Below, one piece after another: positions 1 through 8,091 of a stretch of DNA of 64,000 nt. Made by a program: the position numbers and the translations under genes. Numbering within the stretch: position 1 is the first letter of the stretch; every line of letters starts with the position of its first letter. The notes under the pieces are model-generated. The model did not search any database, had not been told where the DNA came from, and saw only the letters and a program-made list of their open reading frames with translations. The stretch is from Arthrobacter pascens (lineage in GTDB: Bacteria > Actinomycetota > Actinomycetes > Actinomycetales > Micrococcaceae). Location: NCBI RefSeq assembly GCF_017052465.1, contig NZ_JAFHKT010000152.1, positions 235,921-299,920 of the forward strand. The letters are read 5' to 3'.

Positions 1-226
1 AAAAGATGCCGCGGGAGTCGCTGTAGCCCTGGGCATGCGGCAGGTGGCGGATCATGTCCACCAGGATCGCGTCCGGCGCTTCAAAGCCGAAGGGCGCGGG
101 GTTTCCGATGTTCAGTTTGAGGATCCGGTGACCCTCCGCCTCCATCTGCTGGGCGGCCTGAAGAATCGGTCCACGGATGTCGTAAAGGACATTATGAAGC
201 TTGGTGGACTGCTTGAATTCTGCCAT
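1..226 (-). CDS. PLP-dependent aminotransferase, class I/II (N-terminal part only)
   Basis: The gene is read on the minus strand from ATG at 226 and runs off the left edge, so only the first 75 residues are visible. They begin MAEFKQSTKLHNVLYDIRG and continue with LKLNIGNPAPFGFEAPD and QGYSDSRGIF. The IGNPAPFGF segment and the Y-S-D-S-R-G segment are characteristic of the AlaA/AlaC-type alanine/aspartate aminotransferases, which exchange amino groups between alanine or other amino acids and 2-oxo acids in the cytoplasm using pyridoxal phosphate. The catalytic lysine lies outside the window, so substrate cannot be judged. The start is preceded only by a weak purine stretch. The upstream neighbour is a separate operon that ends in its own terminator, so this gene probably has its own promoter within 227-283. 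Confidence 0.8.
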   Translation of the reverse strand, partial: MAEFKQSTKLHNVLYDIRGPILQAAQQMEAEGHRILKLNIGNPAPFGFEAPDAILVDMIRHLPHAQGYSDSRGIF

Positions 227-283
227 CCATCAAATATGCCATAAGCGGGATGTGCTTCCGGGGAGATGTGCCTCACATGCGGC

Positions 284-321
284 GGCGGCTGCCGGGCCCC
301 TTGGGAGGTCCGGCAGCCGCC
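284..321 (-). terminator. Factor-independent terminator of the osmoprotectant transporter operon
   Basis: A 15-bp inverted repeat (284-298 and 307-321, one G-T wobble) with an 8-base loop lies 37 bases downstream of the substrate-binding protein stop. The stem is very GC-rich. No clear U-tract follows on the minus strand, which is common in actinobacteria. It separates the transporter operon from the aminotransferase gene. Confidence 0.7.
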
Positions 322-358
322 GTCGGTGTTCAGTCCTTGAGGAAAGGCGTTGGGTGCC

Positions 359-1315
359 CTACTTGACGATGCCCTTGTCCTTGAGCCAGCCTGCGGCTGC
401 ATCCTTGGCGTTCTGCTTCTGGGTGCCGCTGACAGCACGGTTGAGGTTGATGAGGTCTTCCGTCGTGAGGATCCTGGACACCCCGTTCAGGGCTTCCTTG
501 GCCTGGTCGGTCACCTTGGCGCTGTTGTACAGGGGCAGCACCTGCTGTGCCTTGAAGTTGTTCTTGGGGTCTTCCAGGACCACGAGGTCGTTGTCGGCAA
601 TCGACGGGGTTGTGGTGTAGATGTCGGCCACCTGGACTTCATCCGTCAGAAGGGCCTGCAGGGTCAGGTTGCCGCCGCCGTCGCTGAACGGCTTGAGCGC
701 CTTGAGTTCGCAGTTGTAGTTCTTCTTGAGCCCCGGGAACCCGTAGGCGCGCGTTTCGAACGTGGCCGGCGCTGCCATGGTGAAGTCCTTGCAGACCTTG
801 GCCAGGTCCTCAATGGATTTCAGCTGGTGCTTCTCGGCCGTGGCCTTGGTCACCACCATCGCGTCCTTGGACTCGGCCTTGGCTGCCTCCAGCACTCCGA
901 GGCCCTCCGGCAGCTTCTCCGGCAGGGCCTTATAGACGTCCTCCGCCGCAACCTCCGGGGCCTCGGCGTCCACGTGCGACAGCAGATTCCCCGAGTAGTC
1001 CGGCACGATGTCCACGGAACCGTCCTGCACAGCCTTGAAGTAGATCTCGCGCGAGCCGATGTTGGGCTTGGTGGTGGCCTTGATGCCGGCCGCGTTCAGT
1101 GCCCCGGCGTAGATTTCGGCGATGACCTGGCTCTCGGGGAAGTCAGCGGAGCCGACAACCAGCGAGCCGCCGCCCGTCGCGCCGCCGGCGGTTGTGGTCG
1201 GTGACGTCAGCGGATCACCGCCGCCGCAGGCCGTGAGCGCCAGGGCCACGCCAACCCCTGCGGCGAGGCCGCCCAGGCCACGGCGGGTGACGGTCGTGTT
1301 GATGGGGTGCTTCAT
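359..1315 (-). CDS. Osmoprotectant (glycine betaine/choline-type) ABC transporter substrate-binding lipoprotein
   Basis: This 318-residue secreted lipoprotein is the extracellular receptor of the four-gene ABC importer at 359-3877. The N-terminus has a twin-arginine pair (TVTRRGLGG), a hydrophobic stretch and the lipobox LTAC with the lipidated cysteine at residue 30, followed by a low-complexity linker. The mature part starts with LVVGSADFPESQVIAEIY, the hallmark of the OpuAC/OsmF/ProX-like family that binds quaternary ammonium compatible solutes. ATG at 1315 was chosen because it overlaps the upstream permease stop by 4 bp (ATGA) and places the signal peptide at the N-terminus; the same frame stays open further upstream inside the permease gene. 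Substrate among betaine, choline, carnitine and related compounds is not determinable here. It is the last gene of the operon. Confidence 0.92.
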   Translation of the reverse strand: MKHPINTTVTRRGLGGLAAGVGVALALTACGGGDPLTSPTTTAGGATGGGSLVVGSADFPESQVIAEIYAGALNAAGIKATTKPNIGSREIYFKAVQDGSVDIVPDYSGNLLSHVDAEAPEVAAEDVYKALPEKLPEGLGVLEAAKAESKDAMVVTKATAEKHQLKSIEDLAKVCKDFTMAAPATFETRAYGFPGLKKNYNCELKALKPFSDGGGNLTLQALLTDEVQVADIYTTTPSIADNDLVVLEDPKNNFKAQQVLPLYNSAKVTDQAKEALNGVSRILTTEDLINLNRAVSGTQKQNAKDAAAGWLKDKGIVK

Positions 1316-2055
1316 GGGGAACCTCCTTGAACAGCGGCCGTCGCGGGTGCGGCAGCCGTGAGAGTGGTGGCGGCCTTGCGGCCGCCCTTGGGACCCGTGC
1401 TCAGTCCGGGGGAAACCAGCAGCCTCTGGGCTGTTGCGAGGACGAGGTCGACGGCGATCGCCAGGCCGGCAATGAGCAGCGAACCGGCCAGCATCCGAGG
1501 GAAGTCCTGAAGGACCAGGCCGTCGAAGAGGTACCGTCCGAGGCCCCCGAGCGGGAGGTACGCCACCACCGACACCGTCGCGATCACCTGCAGCACGGCG
1601 GTGCGGATGCCCCCGAACATCACCTGGAGACCGTTGGGCAGCTCCACCCTGAAGAGGATCTGCAGTTCCTTCATGCCCATGGCGCGCGCGGCGTCCACGA
1701 CTGTTTCGTCGACGCTCGAGATTCCGGCGTAGGTGCCTGCCAGCAGCGGCGGGACCGTGAGGATCACCAGTGCCCACACCGGCGGCATGAGGCCGCTCCC
1801 GGCGATGAGCGCGAAGAGCACCAACAGGCCCAGCGTGGGCAGGGCACGGAGTGCACCGGCCACGGCTACGGCCGCGACCCTCCCCCGCCCGGTGTGGCCG
1901 ATGTAGAGCCCGACAGGCACGGCGATCGCCGCGGCGATGACCAGCACGAGGCCGCTGTACTGCAGGTGCTCGAGCAGCCGCGTGGCAATGCCCGAACTCC
2001 CCGCCCAGTGGCTTGGGTCGGCGAGCCACTCAAAGGTTTCGGTGAAAATACTCAT
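1312..2055 (-). CDS. Osmoprotectant ABC transporter permease (OpuCB/OpuCD-like, second permease)
   Basis: This 247-residue integral membrane protein has about five to six hydrophobic helices and the binding-protein-dependent transport signature around DAARAMGMKELQILFRVELPNG, the EAA loop that docks on the ATPase. It is one of two paralogous permeases in the operon. ATG at 2055 was chosen because it overlaps the stop of the other permease by 4 bp, and the following gene starts in the same way at 1315, which indicates translational coupling. A longer open frame upstream encodes an arginine/glycine-rich stretch unlike the family and is ignored. The likely role is forming a channel half for compatible-solute import under osmotic stress. 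Confidence 0.92.
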   Translation of the reverse strand: MSIFTETFEWLADPSHWAGSSGIATRLLEHLQYSGLVLVIAAAIAVPVGLYIGHTGRGRVAAVAVAGALRALPTLGLLVLFALIAGSGLMPPVWALVILTVPPLLAGTYAGISSVDETVVDAARAMGMKELQILFRVELPNGLQVMFGGIRTAVLQVIATVSVVAYLPLGGLGRYLFDGLVLQDFPRMLAGSLLIAGLAIAVDLVLATAQRLLVSPGLSTGPKGGRKAATTLTAAAPATAAVQGGSP

Positions 2056-2765
2056 GGCCGCGCCCCCGCATGGACCTGCGCATCGGCGATGAACTCCGCG
2101 CCTGTCACCGGCTCGGCGCGGGAGGCCGCTGCCGATGCCCGGGTCCACGGCGTGAGCAGCCGCTCCAGGAGGACCAGGACGGCGTCCATCAGGAGCGCGA
2201 GCAGCAGAATGGCGACGATACCCACCACCACCTCCGTGACGAAGGTCCGCTGCAGCCCGTCCGTGAAGAGGATGCCCAGGTTCCCCACGCCCAGCAGCGC
2301 GGCAACGCTCACCAGCGAGATGTTGCTGACGGACACCACCCGCAGGCCGGCAAACAGGACGGGAAGGGAGAGGGGCAGATCAATGGACAGGAAGCGTGCC
2401 GCGGGCTTGTAGCCCATGGCCACCGCCGCCTGCCGAAGATCGTCATCGACTGAATCGAAGGCGTCCATGGCAGCCCGCACCAGCAGCGCCACCGCGTAGA
2501 TGGTCAGGGCAACGATGACATTCAGGGGGTCCAGGATCCGCGTTCCCAGCAGGGGCGGCAGGATGATGAAGAGTGCCAGTGACGGGATGGTGTAGAGCAA
2601 CGACGTCAACGTGGTCACGACCGACCTGAGCGCAGGATGGCGGCGGGAGACCTGGGCCAGCGGAATGGAAATCAACAGCCCCAGGACCATCGGCACCAGG
2701 GCAAGGACCAGGTGCTGGCCCGCCCGCTCGAAGACCATGCCGCTGTTCGCCAGGAACCAGTCCAT
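2052..2765 (-). CDS. Osmoprotectant ABC transporter permease (first permease)
   Basis: A 237-residue permease of the OpuCB/YehW type. The N-terminus (MDWFLANSGMVFERAGQHLV) leads into about six transmembrane segments, and the EAA-type loop is visible around QAAVAMGYKPAARF. It pairs with the second permease (1312-2055) to form the heterodimeric channel. Its start overlaps the last base of the ATPase stop (TGATG arrangement) and its stop overlaps the next start by 4 bp, so all four transporter genes are very probably co-transcribed and translationally coupled. The C-terminal 35 residues are alanine-rich and hydrophilic, probably cytoplasmic. Confidence 0.92.
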   Translation of the reverse strand: MDWFLANSGMVFERAGQHLVLALVPMVLGLLISIPLAQVSRRHPALRSVVTTLTSLLYTIPSLALFIILPPLLGTRILDPLNVIVALTIYAVALLVRAAMDAFDSVDDDLRQAAVAMGYKPAARFLSIDLPLSLPVLFAGLRVVSVSNISLVSVAALLGVGNLGILFTDGLQRTFVTEVVVGIVAILLLALLMDAVLVLLERLLTPWTRASAAASRAEPVTGAEFIADAQVHAGARP

Positions 2766-3877
2766 CAGAGTGCATCCTGCCGGACCCGGCGGGCGGATTC
2801 GATGACGGCGAGCACTTCCGCAGCCTCGATCACGCCGGCGACCCTGCCGTCACCGTCCACGGCCACCCCCAGCCCGGACGGCGAGGACAGGGCGGAATCC
2901 AGCGCCCGGCGCAGGGTATCCCCGGGCCGGAACAGCGACCCTCCCGGGATGAGGTCGGAACCCGAGCCGGGGCCTTCCCAGCCCAGGGGCCGGGACTCGG
3001 CGTCCACGACGAGGCGCCAGCCGCCGGCGTTTCCCCGCGCGTCGACGTCGGTGCCGCCGTCGGCGTTCCCGCCGCGGGTGACCGTCGGCACCGGGCGGAT
3101 GGTCACGCCGTCGGCCGCCGAAAACCCCAGGTGCCGGAACCCGCGGTCCCGGCCCACGAACGATGCCACGAACTCGTTGGCCGGCGCGCGCAGGATTTCC
3201 TCGGGAGTCGCGTACTGGGCGAGCTTGCCGCCGACGGCGAAGACCGCCACCTTGTCCCCCAGCACGGTGGCCTCGTCGATGTCATGGGTGACAAAGACAA
3301 TCGTCTTGGCCAGGTCGCGCTGCAGCCTCAGAAGTTCGCGCTGGAGTTCGTCCCGGACCACGGGGTCCACGGCGCTGAAGGGCTCATCCATGAGCAGCAC
3401 CGGCGGATCGGCAGCCAGTGCGCGGGCCACGCCAACCCGCTGCTGCTGGCCGCCGGAGAGCTGGGACGGATACCGCTTCCCCAGCCCCGAGGCCAGCCCG
3501 ACGACGTCAAGCAGTTCCTCCGCACGCTTGCGTGCGTCCGCTTTTGACACGCCGTTCAGGCGCGGCACTGTGGCGATGTTGTCCAGGACCGAGCGGTGCG
3601 GCATGAGGCCGGAGGACTGCATGACGTACCCCATGGAGCGGCGAAGCTCTGCGGCCGGCACCGACGTGACATCCTTGCCGTCCACGGTGATGGTCCCCTT
3701 GGTGGGCTCAACCATCCTGTTGATCATGCGGAGCGAGGTGGTCTTGCCGCAGCCTGAAGGTCCGACGAACACCGTGATGGAGCCCTTGTCGATAGACATG
3801 CTCAGGTCGTCCACCGCCGCCTGTCCACCCTGGTACTGCTTGGTGACGCTCTGGAACTCAATCATGGCTTCGGCCAT
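2765..3877 (-). CDS. Osmoprotectant ABC transporter ATP-binding protein
   Basis: The 370-residue cytoplasmic ATPase energises the importer. The ABC domain shows Walker A GPSGCGKTT (residues 39-47), the signature LSGGQQQ (140-146), Walker B LLMDEP (161-166) and the H-loop THD (197-199). After about residue 245 an unconserved linker leads to a C-terminal stretch (about 310-360, DTLRRALDSALSSPSGLGVA) that looks like a single degenerate CBS motif. OpuA/OpuC-type ATPases normally carry a tandem CBS pair that senses ionic strength, so this sensor may be reduced. The first gene of the operon, it lies about 40 bases downstream of a good promoter (3925-3954). A second in-frame ATG four codons inside is an alternative start. 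Confidence 0.93.
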   Translation of the reverse strand: MAEAMIEFQSVTKQYQGGQAAVDDLSMSIDKGSITVFVGPSGCGKTTSLRMINRMVEPTKGTITVDGKDVTSVPAAELRRSMGYVMQSSGLMPHRSVLDNIATVPRLNGVSKADARKRAEELLDVVGLASGLGKRYPSQLSGGQQQRVGVARALAADPPVLLMDEPFSAVDPVVRDELQRELLRLQRDLAKTIVFVTHDIDEATVLGDKVAVFAVGGKLAQYATPEEILRAPANEFVASFVGRDRGFRHLGFSAADGVTIRPVPTVTRGGNADGGTDVDARGNAGGWRLVVDAESRPLGWEGPGSGSDLIPGGSLFRPGDTLRRALDSALSSPSGLGVAVDGDGRVAGVIEAAEVLAVIESARRVRQDAL

Positions 3878-3924
3878 TCCCGGCTTACCTAACTGTCGGC
3901 GGCATCGGACGGTAGAGCGAGCTG

Positions 3925-3954
3925 ATCATAAGCACGCTGATTTTTGGGTGTAAA
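3925..3954 (-). promoter_or_regulatory. Promoter of the osmoprotectant transporter operon
   Basis: On the minus strand the -35 box TTTACA (3949-3954) is separated by 18 bp from the -10 box TATGAT (3925-3930), close to the housekeeping sigma consensus. Predicted transcription would start near 3918, giving a leader of about 40 bases before the ATPase ATG. This is based on sequence match only. Confidence 0.6.
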
Positions 3955-4069
3955 GCGCGTCTTGACACAGCGTAACCAGTGCCTGCGGGAAAGTAACGGC
4001 AGACGCCCATACCGTAATCATTCGGAGACAACACCCGGCCGGATGGGTCGCCCGGCCACAGCCGCCGGC

Positions 4070-5203
4070 CTAGCCGTTTCTGTACCGTTCCGCCGCGCGC
4101 TGGCTCCTGCCCGCTACCACCACCTTCTGGTGCCATTCGCGCTGGTAGGCACGCCGGGCCGCGGCGTCGTGCCGACGGTTCAGGGCAGCAAGCTCGCGCT
4201 GCAGCTTGAGATAGCTCGCCCATCGCCTGGCGTCCAGGGTCCCCTCGGCGAGCGCGGCCTGGACGGCACAGCCCGGTTCACGGTCGTGGGCGCAGTCGGA
4301 GAACCGGCACTGCCCGAACAGCTCGTCAAGATCGCCGAACATCTCGCCCATGCCCTCGTCGGCGTCGAAAAGCCCAAAGCCACGCACTCCGGGCGTGTCC
4401 ATGAGCACCGCGCCGCCCGGCAGGGGCACCAGCTCCCGCGACGTGGTGGTGTGCCGTCCCCTGCCGTCCGCGGCCCGCACCTCTCCGGTGGATTGCACCT
4501 CCCTGCCGACGAGCGCGTTGATCAGCGTGGACTTGCCGGCGCCGGAAGGCCCCAACAGCACGAGGGTCCCGCCGTTCGGGACGTGGGCGAGCAACTCGTC
4601 CAGGCCGTCGCCCTGCTCTGCTGACGTTGTCACCACCTCCACTCCGGCCGCCTGCAGGATCACTTTCCCGACGACGTCGTCCGCGAGGTTGGCGAGGTCG
4701 GCCTTCGTGATGATCACCAGCGGTGTGGCTCCGGAATCCCAGGCCGCCACGAGTGTCCGTTCCAGCCTGTTGTGGGTCAGGGGCCGGTCGACCGGAACCA
4801 CCACGCCCACGACGTCGATATTGGCGCCCAGGACCTGCGCCTCGGAGGACGCCTCGAACGCCCGCTTGCGGCTCAGCTCGGACGTGCGCGGAAGCACGGC
4901 GACGATGGCCGGCTCGCCGGCGGTGTTGCGCCCGAGCCAGGCCCAGTCGCCGCTGGCAGGAACGGGCGGTGCCGCCGGATACGGAACATGGACCAGGCCA
5001 TCCGCCGTGGCGGCGAGGATGCGGTTCCGGTCAACCCGGACGATCCGGGCAGGCACCTGCCCGGCGGTTTCCGGGTGGGCTGTGAAATGTGCGGCCGTGG
5101 AGGCCGTGAAACCATAATCGGCAGGTCCCCGCAGCTGCGCGGTGCCGGGGTTGAGGCTGGACGGGTTGTTTGCGGCCGTTGAAGGGCCGGAAGGAATGTT
5201 CAC
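4070..5203 (-). CDS. rsgA: Ribosome small-subunit-dependent GTPase A
   Basis: RsgA is a circularly permuted GTPase that acts late in 30S ribosomal subunit maturation. The 377-residue protein shows the permuted motif order G4 (TKAD, residues 166-169), then G1 GPSGAGKST (218-226), G3 DTPG (269-272), and finally the C-terminal zinc knuckle with Cys299, Cys304, His306 and Cys312. An N-terminal OB-fold precedes the GTPase. GTG at 5203 was chosen because AGAGG lies seven bases upstream and the predicted N-terminus then fits the family length of about 350; the reading frame remains open for another 54 codons without a better start. The gene stands alone, with a 192-bp gap to the transporter operon downstream. 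Confidence 0.93.
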   Translation of the reverse strand: MNIPSGPSTAANNPSSLNPGTAQLRGPADYGFTASTAAHFTAHPETAGQVPARIVRVDRNRILAATADGLVHVPYPAAPPVPASGDWAWLGRNTAGEPAIVAVLPRTSELSRKRAFEASSEAQVLGANIDVVGVVVPVDRPLTHNRLERTLVAAWDSGATPLVIITKADLANLADDVVGKVILQAAGVEVVTTSAEQGDGLDELLAHVPNGGTLVLLGPSGAGKSTLINALVGREVQSTGEVRAADGRGRHTTTSRELVPLPGGAVLMDTPGVRGFGLFDADEGMGEMFGDLDELFGQCRFSDCAHDREPGCAVQAALAEGTLDARRWASYLKLQRELAALNRRHDAAARRAYQREWHQKVVVAGRSQRAAERYRNG

Positions 5204-5475
5204 TGTGGACCTCTGGGTGCGGCCCCTTGCACCACGCAGCGCGTCTGAAATAGTCCCTAGGCGGGCGGCTGCGGTTGACGGCTGATGTCTAGGCGGTGCC
5301 GAATAGCGGGGCAGGATTAATGAAGGAGTCTTTGCTTGTGCGCTCTGGGCGCAGGAATGCTGCAATCATCAAGTCCACCTCCCCGTCGCGGTTCATGCCG
5401 GATGCCGTATCCGGTCGCTCCCAACAGGATAGCCAGCCGGGTCACGGCTTGGCTAGGAAAATCCCGGGCTCAATC

Positions 5476-5928
5476 TCACTCCAGCTTGCCGTTGACCGGC
5501 CGCTCCCTGAACAGACGCAGCCCCGCATCCACCAGCGAGACGCGGTTCAGGGAGCCAACTTCATCCAGCGGGATCCAGGCGGCGTGGGTGGTGGTGCCGT
5601 CCACCTCGTGGCTGAGTTCTCCGCCGGTGATCCGCGCCTCGTAAACGAGCCGGAGCGCCTGGAAGTCCCGTTCGATGCCGTCCAGGCGCGATCCCGCGGG
5701 CCAGTGGCCGACGTCGATCCCCAGCATGGGGCCGATCTCGGCGTGGTAGCCAGTTTCTTCGAAGATCTCCCGAACGCATCCGTCCACCGGATGTTCGGCG
5801 AGGTCCAGGCCGCCCCCGGGAAGCGTCCAGCCTTCCTTGCCGTCCTGCTTCCAGTAGGCCAGCAGGATGGCGTCGTCGCGGAGGATCACGGCGTAGGCGG
5901 CCGGGCGGGTATCGAAGAGAACGCTCAT
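5476..5928 (-). CDS. NUDIX hydrolase
   Basis: A 150-residue single-domain protein containing a complete Nudix box at residues 38-61 (starting GGGLDLAEHP and ending REIFEETGY), the metal-binding loop that hydrolyses nucleoside diphosphates linked to another moiety. The substrate is not predictable from the sequence. The gene is preceded by a short gap to the upstream kinase (40 bp), so the two may be co-transcribed. The 272-bp region between this gene and rsgA (5204-5475) carries no gene or repeat I can support. Confidence 0.88.
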   Translation of the reverse strand: MSVLFDTRPAAYAVILRDDAILLAYWKQDGKEGWTLPGGGLDLAEHPVDGCVREIFEETGYHAEIGPMLGIDVGHWPAGSRLDGIERDFQALRLVYEARITGGELSHEVDGTTTHAAWIPLDEVGSLNRVSLVDAGLRLFRERPVNGKLE

Positions 5929-5968
5929 GAATCCAGCCTAGCCCGGCGCCTCTGCCCGCGGTTCTCCG

Positions 5969-6931
5969 CTAGAGCCCTTCGCCGACGAGCTGCAGGACGC
6001 CGAAGACGGGCTCGCGGTCAAGGACCCGCACGTCGGTGACGCCGGCCGCGGCGAGGTGGCTCCGGAAGGAATCCTGCAGCCGGACAACGTTCATGCCCAA
6101 GCCGCTTCCCAGGATGACGGGGCCCTCCAGCCGGAGTTGCCGGAGAACCTGCGCGGCCATGTCGGCCAGGTCCTTGCCGGCCTGGTCGACGAGCTCCTGG
6201 CTGACCCGGTGGCCGGCGTCCGCGGCCTCCACCACGAGCCGGGCCTGCTGGGCCCAGTAGCGCCGTCCCGTGCTGGGCGAATGGAACAGGGCGATCAGCT
6301 TGTTGGGATCGTCAATGGCGCAGGACACCAGCAAGGCACGGGTGAGTTCGTCGGGCTCCTGCCCCTGGTTCATGCGGCGGAGGCTGTGGCGCACGGCTTC
6401 CCTCCCCAGCCAGTAGCCGCTGCCTTCGTCGCCCAGAAGGTAGCCCCAGCCGCCGGCCCGGGCCTCTTCCCCCCGCCCGTTCCTGCCCCAGGCGGCCGAT
6501 CCGGTGCCCGCGATGACAGCCACGCCGCTGTCCGCTCCGCCGGCCGCCAGCAGCAAGCGCGAATCATGGACCACGGTGACCGTTGCGCCCGGAACATGGG
6601 GGCTGATGAGCGCCGCCAGCGCGGCGGCGTCCTCTTCCGTGTCGATGCCGCCGGCACCTGCGTAGACGTGGGCCACGGGACCCTGGCCGATTCTTGCGAA
6701 CAGCTCCGCCAGATGCGCCGCCGCTTCGTCGCGGGTGACGTTCTGGACGTTGGAACTGCCGACGATTTCGTCGGCCACGGGCTGGCCGTCCTCAAAACGG
6801 ACGCCCCGCGTCTTGGTGCCGCCGATGTCCAGGCCGATCACGGTGCCCCTGGACGGAACAGCGCCCGTGGCAGGAACAGCGCCCGTGGACGGAACAGACA
6901 GGGCATCGGGTAGGTTGTCAGAGTCAGTCAC
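5969..6931 (-). CDS. N-acetylglucosamine kinase-like ATPase (BadF/BadG family)
   Basis: A 320-residue ASKHA-fold protein with phosphate-1 motif GLDIGGTKTRG (from residue 33), an adenosine-type motif AVIAGTGSAAWG, and the glycine-rich GGWGYLLGDEGSGYWLGREA stretch typical of eukaryotic-like GlcNAc kinases and BadF/BadG ATPases. The likely reaction is phosphorylation of an amino sugar such as GlcNAc salvaged from cell wall turnover; the NagZ-like lipoprotein at 48373 is consistent with that but distant. The first 28 residues are low-complexity, with the repeated element (S/T)GAVP, and the DNA there (about 6845-6895) contains near-identical short direct repeats, so the true start could be internal. 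The start at 6931 is divergent from the nitronate monooxygenase at 6968, leaving only 36 bp between them. Confidence 0.8.
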   Translation of the reverse strand: MTDSDNLPDALSVPSTGAVPATGAVPSRGTVIGLDIGGTKTRGVRFEDGQPVADEIVGSSNVQNVTRDEAAAHLAELFARIGQGPVAHVYAGAGGIDTEEDAAALAALISPHVPGATVTVVHDSRLLLAAGGADSGVAVIAGTGSAAWGRNGRGEEARAGGWGYLLGDEGSGYWLGREAVRHSLRRMNQGQEPDELTRALLVSCAIDDPNKLIALFHSPSTGRRYWAQQARLVVEAADAGHRVSQELVDQAGKDLADMAAQVLRQLRLEGPVILGSGLGMNVVRLQDSFRSHLAAAGVTDVRVLDREPVFGVLQLVGEGL

Positions 6932-6967
6932 CCCACCAGCCTACTGAAGCGCACCAGGAGCGGAGCA

Positions 6968-8014
6968 ATGTCCACCAGTCTGTTTGGCACCCGGATCATC
7001 GCAGCACCCATGGCTGGAGGAACGTCCACCACCCGCTTCGTTGAAGCTGTCCATCGCTCGGGCGGCCTCGGCTTCCTCGCCGCCGGCTACAAGACGGTCG
7101 CCGCGATGAGGGACGAGGTGCAGGCTGCCAAATCGGCCGGCATCAGGTTCGGCGTGAATGTCTTCATGCCGGATAGGCGGCACCTGCAGCCGTCCGCCGA
7201 AGCCCTGGCCCGCCTGGAACAGTACCGCGAGAGTCTGCGCAGTGACGCGTCCCGCTATGGCGTGGATGTTCCCCCGCTGACCCTGGATGACGATGATGCC
7301 TGGCAGGGCAAGATTGACGAACTCCTGCTCGACCCGGTGGAGCTGGTCAGTTTCACGTTCGGCCTGCCCGGGGCGGACGTGGTGGGCAAGCTCCGCCAGG
7401 CCGGCTCCATGGTGCTGGCCACGGTCACGAGCAGGGCTGAAGCAGAGTTCGCCGCGGACCTCGGCGTGGACGCCCTCGTCGTGCAGCACGGCAGCGCGGG
7501 TGCGCACAGCGGCGCCTTCCTGGCCGCTGGCGCGCCGGCCGTTGCCCGGTCCGCCGCACCGTCCACGACGGCGGAGCTGGTCCGGGAGGTGCGCGCCGCC
7601 GTCGGCCTTCCGCTGATAGCGGCCGGGGCCTTGTCCGACGCAGCGGCGGTGACGTCGGTACTCGCGGCCGGGGCCGAAGCGGCACAGGTGGGGACCGCCC
7701 TCCTGCGCACGGACGAAAGCGGCGCCCGGCAGCTGCACAAGGACGCGTTGGGCTCTGACCGGTTCACGGAAACACGGCCGACCAGGGCCTTCACCGGCCG
7801 CTACGCCCGTGCTTTGGTCAACGGGTTCGTGCGGGACCATGAGGACGCGCCGGAAGGCTACCCGGCCATCCACCACCTCACGGCACCCATCCGCGCCGCG
7901 GCGGCCGCCGCAGGGGACGCCGACCGCCTCAATCTCTGGGCGGGTACGGGCTGGCGGTCGGCCCGTACCGGACCCCTCTCCGACGTAATGGACACTCTCC
8001 TCGCCGCGGACTGA
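6968..8014 (+). CDS. Nitronate monooxygenase (2-nitropropane dioxygenase family)
   Basis: A 348-residue FMN-dependent TIM-barrel protein that would oxidise alkyl nitronates to carbonyl compounds and nitrite. The N-terminal IIAAPMAGGTSTTRFVEAV, the Gly-rich GGLGFLAAGYK and the phosphate-binding segment IAAGALSDAAAVTSVLAAGA followed by AAQVGTALLRTDES match the family. Related enzymes include FabK-type enoyl-ACP reductases, but gene context shows no fatty acid synthesis genes, so nitronate monooxygenase is the better call. ATG at 6968 has a GGAGCGGAGC purine-rich stretch just upstream (GAGCGGAGCAATG). It is divergent from the kinase gene and followed by a small hairpin near 8061. Confidence 0.88.
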   Translation: MSTSLFGTRIIAAPMAGGTSTTRFVEAVHRSGGLGFLAAGYKTVAAMRDEVQAAKSAGIRFGVNVFMPDRRHLQPSAEALARLEQYRESLRSDASRYGVDVPPLTLDDDDAWQGKIDELLLDPVELVSFTFGLPGADVVGKLRQAGSMVLATVTSRAEAEFAADLGVDALVVQHGSAGAHSGAFLAAGAPAVARSAAPSTTAELVREVRAAVGLPLIAAGALSDAAAVTSVLAAGAEAAQVGTALLRTDESGARQLHKDALGSDRFTETRPTRAFTGRYARALVNGFVRDHEDAPEGYPAIHHLTAPIRAAAAAAGDADRLNLWAGTGWRSARTGPLSDVMDTLLAAD

Positions 8015-8060
8015 GCCTGGGCGCCTGCCCTCTTTGCCGGCTCCGGCGTCAGGGCGTGAA

Positions 8061-8091
8061 TGACCGGACGGCCACGGCCCACCTCCGGTCA
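8061..8091. terminator. Possible bidirectional terminator hairpin
   Basis: A perfect 8-bp inverted repeat, TGACCGGA (8061-8068) and TCCGGTCA (8084-8091), lies between the convergent nitronate monooxygenase and LysR genes and includes the stop codon of the LysR gene. The 15-base loop is large for a terminator and there is no U-tract. Confidence 0.35.

Noticed and set aside
350..1204. Long plus-strand open frame opposite the substrate-binding lipoprotein
   Set aside because: It mirrors the real gene in high-GC DNA, has an arginine/glycine/leucine-rich composition, no ribosome site and no family motif.
6845..6930. Functional repeat domain at the N-terminus of the GlcNAc kinase-like protein
   Set aside because: The GAVP units come from a short DNA direct repeat before the conserved GLDIGGTKTRG start and are not conserved-looking; the true start may simply lie downstream.
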